The notes under the pieces are model-generated. The model saw only the letters and a program-made list of their open reading frames with translations. It did not search any database and was not told where the DNA came from. Source: Lysobacter sp036697405 (GTDB lineage: Bacteria > Pseudomonadota > Gammaproteobacteria > Xanthomonadales > Xanthomonadaceae). From it: 64,000 bases of DNA. Within the stretch, counting starts at the first letter, position 1; each line of letters starts with the position of its first letter. The stretch is from NCBI RefSeq assembly GCF_036697405.1, contig NZ_JBAHWA010000001.1, positions 496,001 through 560,000 on the forward strand. The letters run 5' to 3'. Made by a program: the position numbers and the translations under genes. Shown piece after piece: positions 1 to 12,100 of this stretch.

Positions 1-49
1 GAACGCCTGCTCAACGCCTTCCATCCTGTAGCGAAGCCCGGCCCAGTCC

Positions 50-79
50 GACACCTTCCCATTTGTCCGGGAAGGTGTC
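50..79 (-). terminator. Stem-loop downstream of the autotransporter gene
   Basis: A perfect 11-bp inverted repeat (50-60 with 69-79) encloses an 8-nt loop, 22 bases past the autotransporter stop codon. There is no T-run after the stem, so a factor-independent terminator is only a suggestion. Confidence 0.45.
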
Positions 80-100
80 GCCAGGTCTGGGGCTTGAGCT

Positions 101-3100
101 TTACCAGCGCACCCGAACGCCCAGGTTAGCCGCGCGCTGCTCGTAATCCGTGCCATCGAGTTCCTTGCCGATCGACAGCACGCCGAACAGGCTCACGCGC
201 TCGCCCACCGTTGCCTCCAGCCCCACGTCCAGCGTGGCCGAAGCGCCCAGGTCGTGATTCGGGAACATCTGGGCGTCGGCCGTTGAGCCCGGGGTCATCA
301 GGCTCACACTGTTCTCGCCGTCGCCCACCACCTTTTGCGCGCCCAGCGTCGCCCACGGCCGGATCACGCTACCGCCATCGCGGATGATCTCTTTCTCCAC
401 GCGCAGGGCAGCGCGTGCCGTACCGATCAGACCGTCGTCGAACATGACCTGCTTGCCGGACGCATCGATCAGATTGCCCCAACTCACCGCACTGGCGTCC
501 AGCTGCAGCTGCGGCTCCAGCGACCAGCCGCCGTTGAGGCGGAACTTCTGCCCGACGCGGGCGCTGAAGGTCAGCGAGCTGCCCGTGAGGCTCTCCTTGA
601 AACCTTTGGCACCGATGTCGGCTCCCGTGACCTGGCCGGTCAGGACCAAATTGACGTAGCCCCCCGTATCCCAGGTGTGACTCATGTACATGCCGCCGAT
701 CGCCGCGTCGATTTCGGCATTGGCGACGCCCGAACCTGGAAGGTTGGTGGAGTTGACGCCTGTGGTCCAGTAATTGCCATGGCGGTAGCCGAGGAAGAGT
801 CCCGCGCGTAGCGCCCTGCCCTTGCGATCGAAGGCGCTGTCGACTCCGACGTAGAGGCCGACGTCGTCGCCGGAGACTTCGAAGCCGGGGTTCGCACCCA
901 GTTCCAGTTCGCTGGCCGTCGCGGCCACCCAGACGCCGCGGCAATCGTCGATCACCCCGGTGCCGGCCTGCTCGACCGGCCACTCGGGCTGGATGCCGCA
1001 TCGTGGGAGTTCGCGGCCGCGGACACCCGCCAGGCGCTGGTGGATCAGCCTGTCGCTGTTCTGCGCAGCCAACAGCGCCACGCTCGGCAGCACGCCGTAG
1101 GCGGGAACCTCCGGCAACACGCCAGCCTCGGCGCTCAGGTACCAGTTGTTGTCGTCCTGCCGTCCGAAGCTCCAGGGCAGGATGCTGCCGTCCAGCCGGA
1201 TCACGTCGTCGGCGACGAAGCCCCCCTGTGTGCCTCTGTTGTCGTTCGGGCTGGAGACGACCAGGATGTCGACCTTGCCGCCCTGGGTGAAGTCGCTGCC
1301 GTCGCCGGCAAACGCGACCCGCGTGGTCCCGGTCACGTCGCCGGCGACGTCCAGCCCGCCGGCACTGAGGATGCCGGGCGAGATCGTCAGCCGCAGCGCG
1401 CCGTCGTTGCCGATGTAGTCGCCGCCGATCGCCAGACGGTTGGCGCCGACACCGATCAGCCCCGCGTTCTCGACGCTGCCGGTAATCGCAGCCCCCCCAT
1501 TGGCGAACAACCGCGACGTCGGGTCGATCGCCAGCAGGCCGCCGCCCAGGTCCAGCCGACTGGCCAGCGTCAACTCGCTGTCGTCCAACAGCTCGACGCG
1601 CTCCCAGGCCGTCAGTGCGGGCAACGCCTCGCCGCTCAGGGTCAGACCACTGAAGCCCAGCCGATCGGTGCCGCTGCCGCCGTCCAGCGCGGTGACGCCG
1701 CTCGGATCGCCGCCGACGAAATCGACCTGGTCGTTGCCATCGCCAAAAGCGAACGCGCCGCGCACGGCACCCCTGGAGGTAAAGCTGTCGTCGCCGTCGG
1801 TGCCGGTATAGCTGCCATCGACGTTCAGGGTCGCGCCGGCAGCCACAGTCGTGATCTGCGCCATGACGCTGCCGCCGGCGGTCACGTCCAAGGTGCCGCC
1901 CAGCACGTTGACGGTGGTGAAGTCCGAACTCATGGGGCCATTGACGTTCAGCTCGCCTTCGCCGGTCTTGCTCAAGGTCTCGAAGGCCTGCACCGCGCCC
2001 AGATCGGCGACGGTAGCGATGTCGGCGTTGAAGGTGTCGTTGCCCGCGCCCGCCACCACCGTACCGACGATATTGGTGTCGTCGTGGATGGTCAGGGTGT
2101 CGTCGCCGTCACCGAGCACGAACGCCCCGCCATCGGTGTCGAGCGTACCGGCCACGTCGAGTACGTCGTTGCCGTCGCCCAGGTCGGCCGTCGCCAGCAG
2201 GGTGCCGCCCTCGCCCACCGTCACCGTGTTGGCTCCTGCACTGCCGGTGATCGCCACCGCTAAGCCACTGCCAGCATCCAGCGCACCGTCGACCTTGAGG
2301 TCGGTATCGTCGGCCATCGCCACGGTCGGCGTCTCCAGCCGTCCGGCCACAATCAGGGTGCCGCCGTGGACGGCGGTGCCGCCGGTGAAGCGCTGCGTGC
2401 CGACCAGGGTCGCCTCGCCCGCGTTGTCCTTCTGCAGGTACTCGAAGTTGATGGTATTGGCCGCATCGAACGTGAAGGCAGCGGCAGTGTCGAGCACGAC
2501 CGTGTCGCCGCTGCCATGGCTGCCGCCGCTGATGACGGCAGTCAGCACCGCACCATCCTGCAGCGTCAGTACGTCCTCGCCATCGCACAGGTCGATGGTG
2601 CCGCTGCCGGACACGGTACCGGCCACGGTCATCGCGTCGTCGCTGGCGCCGCAGCCGAAGCTGCCGTCGACTTTCAGCGTTGCGCCGCTGCCGACCAGCG
2701 TGTCGAGCGTGCTGCCGGCGGTCGCCACCACGCTGCTGGCCGGCCCGATGTTCAGGGTGCCGCCGAGCACGCTGACCTCCTGCAGGTCGGTCGCGCCCGG
2801 GCCGTTGATGTTGAGCACGCCGGTGCCGGTCTTGGTCACTCCCTCGAAGTTCACCAGCGCACCAAGGTCGGCGGTCAGGTTGATGTCGTAGACGCGCGTG
2901 TCCAGGCCGACGCCGCCGTCGACGGTGCCCAGCACCACGGTGCCGTCGTGCACGACGAAGGCGTCGTCGCCGTCGCCCAGCGCGAAGCCGCCGCCGAGCG
3001 TGTCGAGCGTGCCGGCCACATCGAGCACGTCCTCGCCCGCGCCGAGGTCGCCGCTGGCGAACGCGCTGCCGTTGATGGTTACGGTATTGGCGCCGCCGCT

Positions 3101-6100
3101 ACCGGTGATCGCGGCCGCAATACCGCCTCCCGCATTCAGAGTGCCATCGACGGTCAGCGCGGTATCGTCGCCCATCGCCACGGTGGGCGTGGACAGAGCG
3201 CCCGCAACCACGAGTTCGCCTCCGCCGATATCGGTGCCGCCGCTGAAAGCCTGCGTTCCGGTCAGCGTCGCGGTGCCGGTGTTGGTCTTGCTCAGGAACT
3301 CAAAGTTGATCGTATTGGCCGCGTCGAAGCTCAGCGCACCGGCATTGTTCAGCACCACCGTGTCGCCGTTGCCGTGCCCGCCCCCATCGATCACTGCAGC
3401 CAGCGCCGCGCCGTCGTTGAGGGTCAGGATATCGTCGCCGGCATCCAAGTCGATCGTGCCGCTGCCGCTGACCGTGCCGGACACGGTCATCGTGTCGTCG
3501 CTGGCCGAACCGGCGTAGTTGCCGTCGACGTTCAAGGTGGCGCCACTGGCGATCGTGGTCGTGACCACGCCACCGACGTCGCCATCCACGCCGATATCGA
3601 CCGTGCCGCCCTCGACATTCACCGTGGTGAAATCCGACGACGCCGGGCCGTCGATATGCAGGGTACCGACGTTGGTCTTGTCCAGCGTCTGGAAGTTCGT
3701 CACGCCCCCCAGGGTGGCGGTGGCGGCGATATCGGTGACCAGTGTGTTGCTGCCGGTGCCGCCGTCCACCGGACCGGCCAGTCCGGACAGGTCCGCGCCA
3801 TCCTGGATGACCAGGGTGTCGTCGCCGTCGAGCATGTCGATGGTGCTGAGACCGGTCACGGTGCCGGCCACGGTAAACAGATCGTCGCCGGGTGTGAACA
3901 GCAGGTCGCCATCCACGTTGAGGGTGGCGCCGCTGGCAACGGTCGCGTTCTGCACACCCGCGATTTGACCGTCGACGCCGATGTCGAGCGTACCGCCGAG
4001 CACATTGACGGTGGAGAAGGCCGACAGCGCAAGTCCGTCGACATTGAGCGTGCCGACGTTGGTCTTGGTCAGCGTCTCGAAGTCGACGGCGCCGCCGAGG
4101 ACGGCGCTACCGGCCAGATCGGCGACGAAGGTGTCGCTCCCCACGCCGCCGCTCACCGGCGTGGACAGACCGGACAGGTCCGCACCGTCCTGGATGGTGA
4201 ACGTATCGTCGCCATCGCCCATGTCGAGGGTGCCGCCGCCGGTCACGTTGCCGGCCACGGTCAAGGTGTCGTCGCCCGTCGTGAACGACAGGTTGCCATC
4301 CAGGTTCAAAGTGGCGCCGTTGGCTACGGTGGCATCCTGCACGCCGCCGATCCCGCCGGCCGCACCGATATTCAGCATGCCTTGCAGCACGTTGACCTCG
4401 ACGAAGTCCGACTGTCCCGGACCGTTGACGTTGAGCACGCCCACGCCGGTTTTGGTCAGGACCTCGAAGTTGGTCAGGGCACCCAGATCGGCGCTGGTGT
4501 CGATGTCGGTATTGAAGGTATCCAATCCCGCGCCGCCATCCACCGTGCCCAGCGCCACGGTGCCGTCGTGGATGGTGAAGCTGTCGCTGCCGTCGCCGAG
4601 CGAGAAGACGCCGGCGCCGCTGTCCAGTGTGCCCGCCACGTCCAACACATCGTCGCCGCCGCCCAGATCGCCGCTGGCGATCAGCAGCCCACCCTGCCCC
4701 ACGTTGACCGTGTTGACGCCGGCGCTGCCGGTGATGCTTGCAGCGGCGCCGCCGGCCGCCTGCAACGCACCGTCGACGTTGAGTACGGTGCCGTCGCCCA
4801 TCGCCACGGTAGGCGTCTGTAGCGCGCCGTCCACGGTCAGGATGCCGCCGTTCAATAAGGTGCCGCCGAGGAAATCGTGTGCGCCCGTCAGGGTGGCTTC
4901 GCCCGTGTTGTCCTTGCGCAGCACTTCGAAGTTGGCGACGTCGCCGCCGTCCAGCGTCATGGCACCGGCGTTGTTGAGCACCACCGTGTCGTCGCCCGCG
5001 TCGCCGTCGATCGGGTTGAGCAAACCCGCGATGTCGGCGCCATCGTTGAGCGTCAGCGTGTCGTCGCCGCCGCACAGGTTGACGGTACCGCTGCCGCTCA
5101 CGGTGCCGGACACGTCCATCGTGTCGGCATTGCCGCCGCAGCCATAGTTGCCATCCACATTCAACGTGGCGCCGCTGGCCACGGTCGTGGCCAGCGCGCT
5201 GCCGGGGGTCGCGACGATACTGGCGCCAGCGCGCACATCCAGCGTGCCTTCGAGCACCTGCACTTGCTGCAGGTCGGTGGCGCCCGGACCGGTGATGTTG
5301 AGCACCCCCGTGCCCGTCTTGGTCACTCCCTCGAAATTCTGCAGAGCGCCGAGATTCGCATTGGTGTCGATGTCGTAGGTGCGCGTATCCAGACCGGCGC
5401 CGCCATCGATGGTGCCGATCACCACACTGCCGTCGTGCACGACGAAGTTGTCGTTGCCGTCGCCGAGTGCGAAGACGCCGCCGCCGGTATCGAGCGTACC
5501 CGCGATGTCCAGGGCGTCGACGCCCGCGCCGAGGTCGCCGTTAGCCAGCAGACTACCGCCGGCGCCCACGGAAACCGTATTGCTGCCGGCGCTGCCGCTG
5601 ATGAGGGTCGGGCTCGCGAGGCCGGCATTGGCGACGCCGTCCGCGTTGAACGTGGTGCCGTCGGCCAGGGAGATGGTCGGCGTCTCCAGCGCGCCGTCCA
5701 CGTCCAGCGTGCCGCCGGTGATGGCAGTGCCGCCGGTGAAGCTTTGGCTGCCGATCAGGGTGGCGGTGCCGGTATTGTTCTTCCTCAGCAGTTCGAAGTT
5801 CGTCGTATTACCGGCATCGAACGTGAAAGCGCCGGCGTTGTCGAGCACCAAGGTGTCGCTGGTGCCCGTGCCGCCGCTGATCGCATTGTTCAGCACGGCT
5901 CCATCCTGCAGCGTCAACGTGTCGTCGCCAGCGCACAGGTCGATGGTGCCGGTGCCCGAGACGGTGCCGGCGACGGTCATCGTGTCGCTTTCGGCACTGC
6001 AGCCGTAGCTGCCGTCTACGTTCAAGGTGGCGCCGGCCGCAACGTTCGTGGTCAGCGGAATGCCCGGGCTTCCCACCACGCTGCCGCCAGCGGTCACGTC

Positions 6101-9100
6101 CAAGGTGCCCGACAGCACGTTCACTGTGTTGAAGTCCGAGTTCAGCGAACCGTTGATATTCAGCACGCCGCCGCCGGTCTTGGTGAGCGTTTCGAAGCCC
6201 TGCACGGCGCCGAGATTGGCCACCGTGTCGATGTGGGTGTCGAAAGTGTCGTTACCCGCGCCCGCGGACACCGTGCCGACGATGTTGGTGTTGTCGTGGA
6301 TGGTCAGCCTGTCGTCGCCGTCGCCCAATGCGAACACGCCGCCGCCGGTGTCGAGCGTGCCGGCCACATCCAGCACATCGTTGCCCGTGCCCAGGTCGCC
6401 GTTGGCCAGCAGCGTGCCGCCTGCGCCGACGCTGACCGTGTTGTCGCCAGCGCTGCCGGTGATCAGGGCCGTGGGGCCGGGGCCGCCCTCGACCATGCCG
6501 TCCACATTGAGCGCAGTGCCGTCGGCCAGGTCGATGGTCGGCGTTTGCAAGGTGCCGTCCACATCCAATGTACCGCCCGCGATAGTCGTGCCGTTGCCGA
6601 AAACCTGGCTGCCGGTCATGGTGGCTGTGCCGGCGTTCTGCTTGAGCAGCGTCTCAAACCCCGCGGTCTGGCTGCCGTTGAAACTCAGCGCCAGAGCATT
6701 GTTCAGCACTAGTTGGTCGTTGCTGCCGGCGGCGGCATCGATGCCGCCGCCGCCGATAACGGCACCATCCTGCAGGGTCAAGCTGTCATCGCCGCTACCC
6801 AAGCCCAGGGTGCCGGCACCTGTATTCAGCAGGCTGGCCAGGGTCACCGTATCGGCGCCGTCACCCAGGTCGCCGTTGGCAGCGAGGCCGCCGTTGCTGT
6901 TGACGTTGATGGTCTGGTTGCCGGCGCTACCAGTGATAGTGGTAGGACTGCCACCGCTGGCTTCCACGCTGCCGTCCACATTCAGGGTAGTGCCATCGGC
7001 CATGGACAAGGTCGGCGTCTCCAGGACGCCATCCACGTCGAGGGTGCCGCCGTCGATATTGGTACCGGTGCCATACTGGTGACCGCCGGTCAGCGTGAGC
7101 GTGCCGGTGTTCTCCTTAGTTAGGATATCGAAGGTATCGATGGCGCCGCCGTCCAGGGTGTAGCCCAGGACCGTGTCGACCACCAAGGTGTCGGTACCGT
7201 CGCCGCCGGAAGCATTGATTCCTGCTCCCAACATCTGCGAACCGTCGTGGAGCATCAAGGTGTCGTCGCCGTCGCCGAGGCCCAGCGCACCGGCGCCGGT
7301 GTCCAACGTGCCGGTGAGATCCACGGTGTCGTTGCCGGCGCCCAGATCGCCGTTGGCCAGCAAGGTGCCGCCGCTGCCCACGGTGACGGTCTGGTTGCCG
7401 GCGTCGCCGGTAAGCGTGGTCTGCGTGGCGCCGGTGGCCTGCACCGTACCGTTGACGGTCAGGGCCGAAACGCCGGTCATTCCGACGGTGGTCGTGGTCA
7501 GACCACCATTGATCTGCAGCGTGCCGCCGCTGATCGTGGTGGCGCCGATCTGGTTGTTCGCGGACGTCAGCACGCTGGTGCCGGAGCCGACCTGCGCCAG
7601 GGTGCCCGGACCGCTCAGCGTGCCGCTGAAGGTAAAGGTGTCGCTGCGGTTGAGCGACAGCGTGGAGGTGGGCGAATCCACGATCACGTTGCCCGCACCC
7701 GCATTGCCGGTGGTGCCGCCGTTGCCGATCATCAGATTGCCGTTGTTGATGACGGTATTGCCGGTGTAGGTGTTGTTGCCGGTCAGGATCCAGGTGCCGC
7801 TGTCGTTCTTGGCCAGCGTGGTGGCGCCGGTGCCGTTATTGCCGATGGCGCCGCCCATCGTGTTGTTGCCGGTATTGGTTCCGCCCAAGGCGATGGTGCG
7901 CGCGGTGTTCGTGCCGGTGAGCGCCACCGCGCCGGTGTTGGTGAACTGCAGCGCGCCGGTGCCGGAGGACTCGATGAAGGTGACGCCGGTGTCCAAGGTG
8001 AACTGGCGGTCGGTGGTGTCGCCGGCGCCGGTGTAGCGCAACGTGGAGCCGTTGCCGATTACGAGGTTGCCTGCCGCATTCGACGAGGCGCCGATGCTGC
8101 TGGCCTGGCCGCCGTTGGCCATCTGGTCAACGCTGAGCACGCCGCCGTTGATACGAGTGACGCCGGTGTAGGTGCTGTTGGCGTTGGTCAGGCGCCAGGT
8201 GCCCGTGCCGGTCTTGGTCAGCGAGGTGACGCCTGTGCCGTTGTTGTCCAGTTGCGCGGCCAGCAGGTTGTAGCCGGTGTTGGTGCCGGTGAGAGTCAGC
8301 GTGCGGGAGGTATTCGCTCCGGCCAGCGTCACCGCGGCGGTGCTGGTGAACTCGACGATGCCGGTGCCGGCGGCCGCCAGCGTAGCGCCGCCGGTGCCCA
8401 TGGTGAACCTTCGATCGGTGCTGTCACCGTCGCCGACGTAATTCAGCGTGCCGTTGATCACCAGGTTGGCCGGGTCGGAGGTCGAGGCGCCGATCGAGCT
8501 GTTGAGACCGCCGTCCGCCAGGCAATCGACCGACAGGATTCCGGCGTTGATGGTGGTGACGCCGGTATAGCTGCTATTGCAGCCGGCGAGCCTCTGGTTG
8601 CCGCCGCCATTCTTCACCAGGTTGCCGGTGCCGGTGATCGCGCCGTTGTATGTCTGATTCAGGCCATCCCTGATCGTCAGCGTGCCCGTGCCCAATGCGA
8701 TGTTGCCGCCCAAGCTGCCGCCACCAATCAGAGCGCCCGCGTTGGCGTTGAAGTTGTTCAGATCCAGCAATACCCCAGCGGTATTGTCCAGCCAGAACGA
8801 GTTGGTCGTACCGAAGGCCGTGGCCGAGCCGGCGCGCAGGATGCCGCCTCTTACGCGGGTATTGTTGGTGTAGGTATTGTTGCCGGACAACACCATCGTG
8901 CCGGGGCCGTCCTTGTACAACTCGCCCCCGCCGATGACCTGGCCGCTGAAACCGAGCGTGGTGGCGGCGTTGGTCACATCGATGACGCCGTAGCCCGAAA
9001 CGGTGAACCCGCGATCGATGCTGACCGTCCCGCCGGTGTAGTTCAAGTTGCCGTTGCTGAACACCAGGTTGGCCGACGCGCTGCCGGAGGCGCCGATGCC

Positions 9101-12100
9101 GCTGGCCTGCCCGCCGTCGGCCAGGCAGTCGATAGTGATGCTGGCGCCTTGCAGGGTGGTGGCGCCGGTATAGGTGTTGTTGCAGCCGTTGAAAGTCTGG
9201 ATGCCGCCATCGGTGCGCCAGACGCCGCCGGTGCCGCTGATGACGCCCGAGTAGTTGCCATTGCCGGCAGCGATGCGCAGCGTGCCGGAGCCGAGCGTCA
9301 CGTTGCCGCCATTGGCGCCGCCGCCGTTGAGCGGGCCAATGACGTTGTTGAAGTTGTTGAGGTCGAGCACCACACCGGCCGTATTGGCCAGATTGGTTGT
9401 CGAACCGGTCAACGCCCCGAATACGTTCGCAGCGCCCGCGCGCAGGACGCCGTTATTGACGGTGTTACCGCCGGTATACGTGTTGGCGCCAGTCAGTACC
9501 AGCGTGCCGGCGCCGTTCTTGGTCAGGCGACCGCCGCCCGCCACGATGCCGCTGTCGGCCAGGGTGGTGGTAGCAGCGGTCACATCGACAATGCCCCCGC
9601 TGGCCCCGAGGGTAAAGCCACGGTTGGTGCTGACGGTGCCGCCGGTATACTGCAGGCCGCCGCCATTGAGGACGAGATTGGCCGAGCCGGCGCCGCCCGC
9701 ACCGATACTGCTCGCCTGCCCGCCATTGGCGAGGGTCGTCGCTCCCAGCAGCCCGCCGTTGACCGTGACGGTGCCGGTAAAGTCGTTGGCCGCATTGGCC
9801 AGCGTCAGCGTGCCTGGCCCGCTCTTGAGGAAATTGGCGCCGTCCGGGCTGGTCACCAGCCCGCTGAAGGTGAGGTTGGCGGCGGCGTTGGTCACTTCCA
9901 CGCCGCTTTCCGCGATGGCGCCCGATTTTCCGAAGGTGAATCCGCGGTCGCTGGTGTTGCCGGTACCGGTGTAGCGCAGCGTGGCGCCTTGCAGCACCAG
10001 ATTGGACGATGCGGCGGACGAAGCGCCGATGCCGCTGGCCATGCCACCGTTGCCGATGTTGCCCACCGACAGCGTGCCTTGCGACACCAGGGTCGCCCCG
10101 GTGTAGCTGTTGTTGGCATTGCCCAGGGTGACCAGCCCGGTGCCGGCCTTGGTGAAACCCATGCCCGGACCATTGTCGACAATCTGAGAGTTGATAGTGA
10201 AGTTGCCTGTACTGTTCTGCTGGACGCCCAGCCCCCCCCCGTTGGAGCCAGTCATCATGCCGCCGGTGATCACCTGGTTCGTGTTCAACACCGAAGGTGC
10301 CACGATGATCGTGCCGTCCACGCCTAAGGTCTGCCCGGCGGCGACCGTGACAGTGGTGGAAACCGGCCGGGTATAGCGCAGGCCGCCGAGCTGCACGCTG
10401 CTGCCCACCGTGCCGAAGAAACCGGTCGTATCGGTGATGAACTCGTTGCCGAGCCAGTTGGCGGCGTTGTCCTTGTTGGTATAGTCGGCCGCGGTGAAGG
10501 CGGTGATGTTGCCGCCGACCACCTTGGCGTAGTCGGTGCCGTTGACCGTGGCCCATCCACCCAACGTGGTGTTGGTGGTGGTGATGTTGCCGCTGCTTGG
10601 CAGATTGAAGTTCATCAGGCCGCCGGTGCGGGTGACGGCGCCAAGGTTGACGGTGAGGCTGCCGCCAGAACCGGAGGTGGCAGCGATGGTGTTGTTGCCG
10701 GCGGTGATAACGAGACCGTTAAAGGTCTGCGTGTTGCTTTCGCCCGTCGCGCCGGTGATGTTAAGCCGGCCGCCGGCCATGTTGAGCGTGGAACTGCTAT
10801 TGATGATGTTGCTGGCCGGACCGCCGACGGGGCTGAAATCCAGGGCGAGGACGCCGCCGCCGATGGTGGTGTTGCCGGTGTAGGTGTTGGCGCCGGTCAG
10901 TGTCTGCGTGCTGGCGCCCAGCTTGGTGAGCCCGCCGCTGCCGGTGATGTTGCCGGCGTAGCTCGCAGTGGCGCCTGTCGCCGCCTGCAGGGTAAGCGTG
11001 GCGGTACCCAAGTCCACGGTGCCGCCCGTGCCGGACAGCGTGCCGAAGGTCTTGTCGAAATCGTTGAGGTCCAGCGTGCCGCCATTGACTTGCGCGGACG
11101 TGGACGCGCCGAAGGCGGTAGCGGTGCCGGCGCGCAGTACGCCGGAGTTGACGATGGTGCTGCCGGTGTAGGTATTGGCGCCGGTCAAGGTCCAGGTGGC
11201 ATTGCCCGCGCTGCGCAGATTGCCTGTGCCGGAGATGACGCCGGAAATGACATTGTCCGCTCCGGTAAAACTGCCGCCAAGCGTGGCGGTGCCACCGATG
11301 GCAACCGTCTCGCTCAGCGACAACGCACCAGTGCCGTTGCTGTTGAGTGAACCGTTGGAGATAGTCCAGAGTTTGTTGGTCGCCTCACCGGCGCCGACAT
11401 AGGAGAGATTGCCGCCGGAAATGGAGAGCAAGCCCGCGCCCAGGGATCCGGCCACGCCGGCATTGGCGATCACCGACGCCTCGACCGTGCCGGCGCCTTG
11501 GATCGACGCCGCACCTGTGAACGTATTGGCGGTGCCCAGCCGGATCGTACGCCCGCTGCCGGCATTGAACACGGCGGTGCGGCCACTGTTGCTGCTGATC
11601 ACGCCCAGCACATTGATATCCGCGGTCGAGGCGACGAAACCGAAGGGTTGCGAGCCGCCAACGGCGGCAACGTCGCCGGTCAGCGTCAGCGTCCCACTGC
11701 CGCTGTTGTACAGATAGGCGCCGCCAGCGTAGTTGCCCGGCCTGAACTGCCAGTTGCGGTTGGAACTGTGGCCGGTGCCGGTGTAGTGAAGGGCCGACTG
11801 ACCGAGGGCCTGGCAACAAGCCGGTCCGAACACGATGGTGCCGTTGGCGACGGTCGTGGGCGCGCCGAGTGCGCTCGCCACACCCAGATCCGCGATCGAG
11901 CTGAAGGAGCTGGAACTGCCGCCCCAACCCGGCGCGCTCGTGATGAATTGGGTTTGTCCCTGATAGTTGTTCGCGTTGTTGGTAAGCGCTACGCCGTCGG
12001 CAACGTTCAGGCCGCCGGCACCGGTATAGAACAAACCACCGACGGCCCCGCTGATGGAGGTGATGCCGCCGACGAGGTTGACGGTGCGATTCGAGAGCGT

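Noticed and set aside
7247..10327. A 1026-codon open frame opposite the autotransporter, and similar long frames at 2366-4822 and 4877-6712 on the + strand
   Set aside because: They mirror the repetitive, GC-rich passenger gene. Translations are Ala/Val/Gly/His/Gln-rich without domains, signal peptides or ribosome sites.
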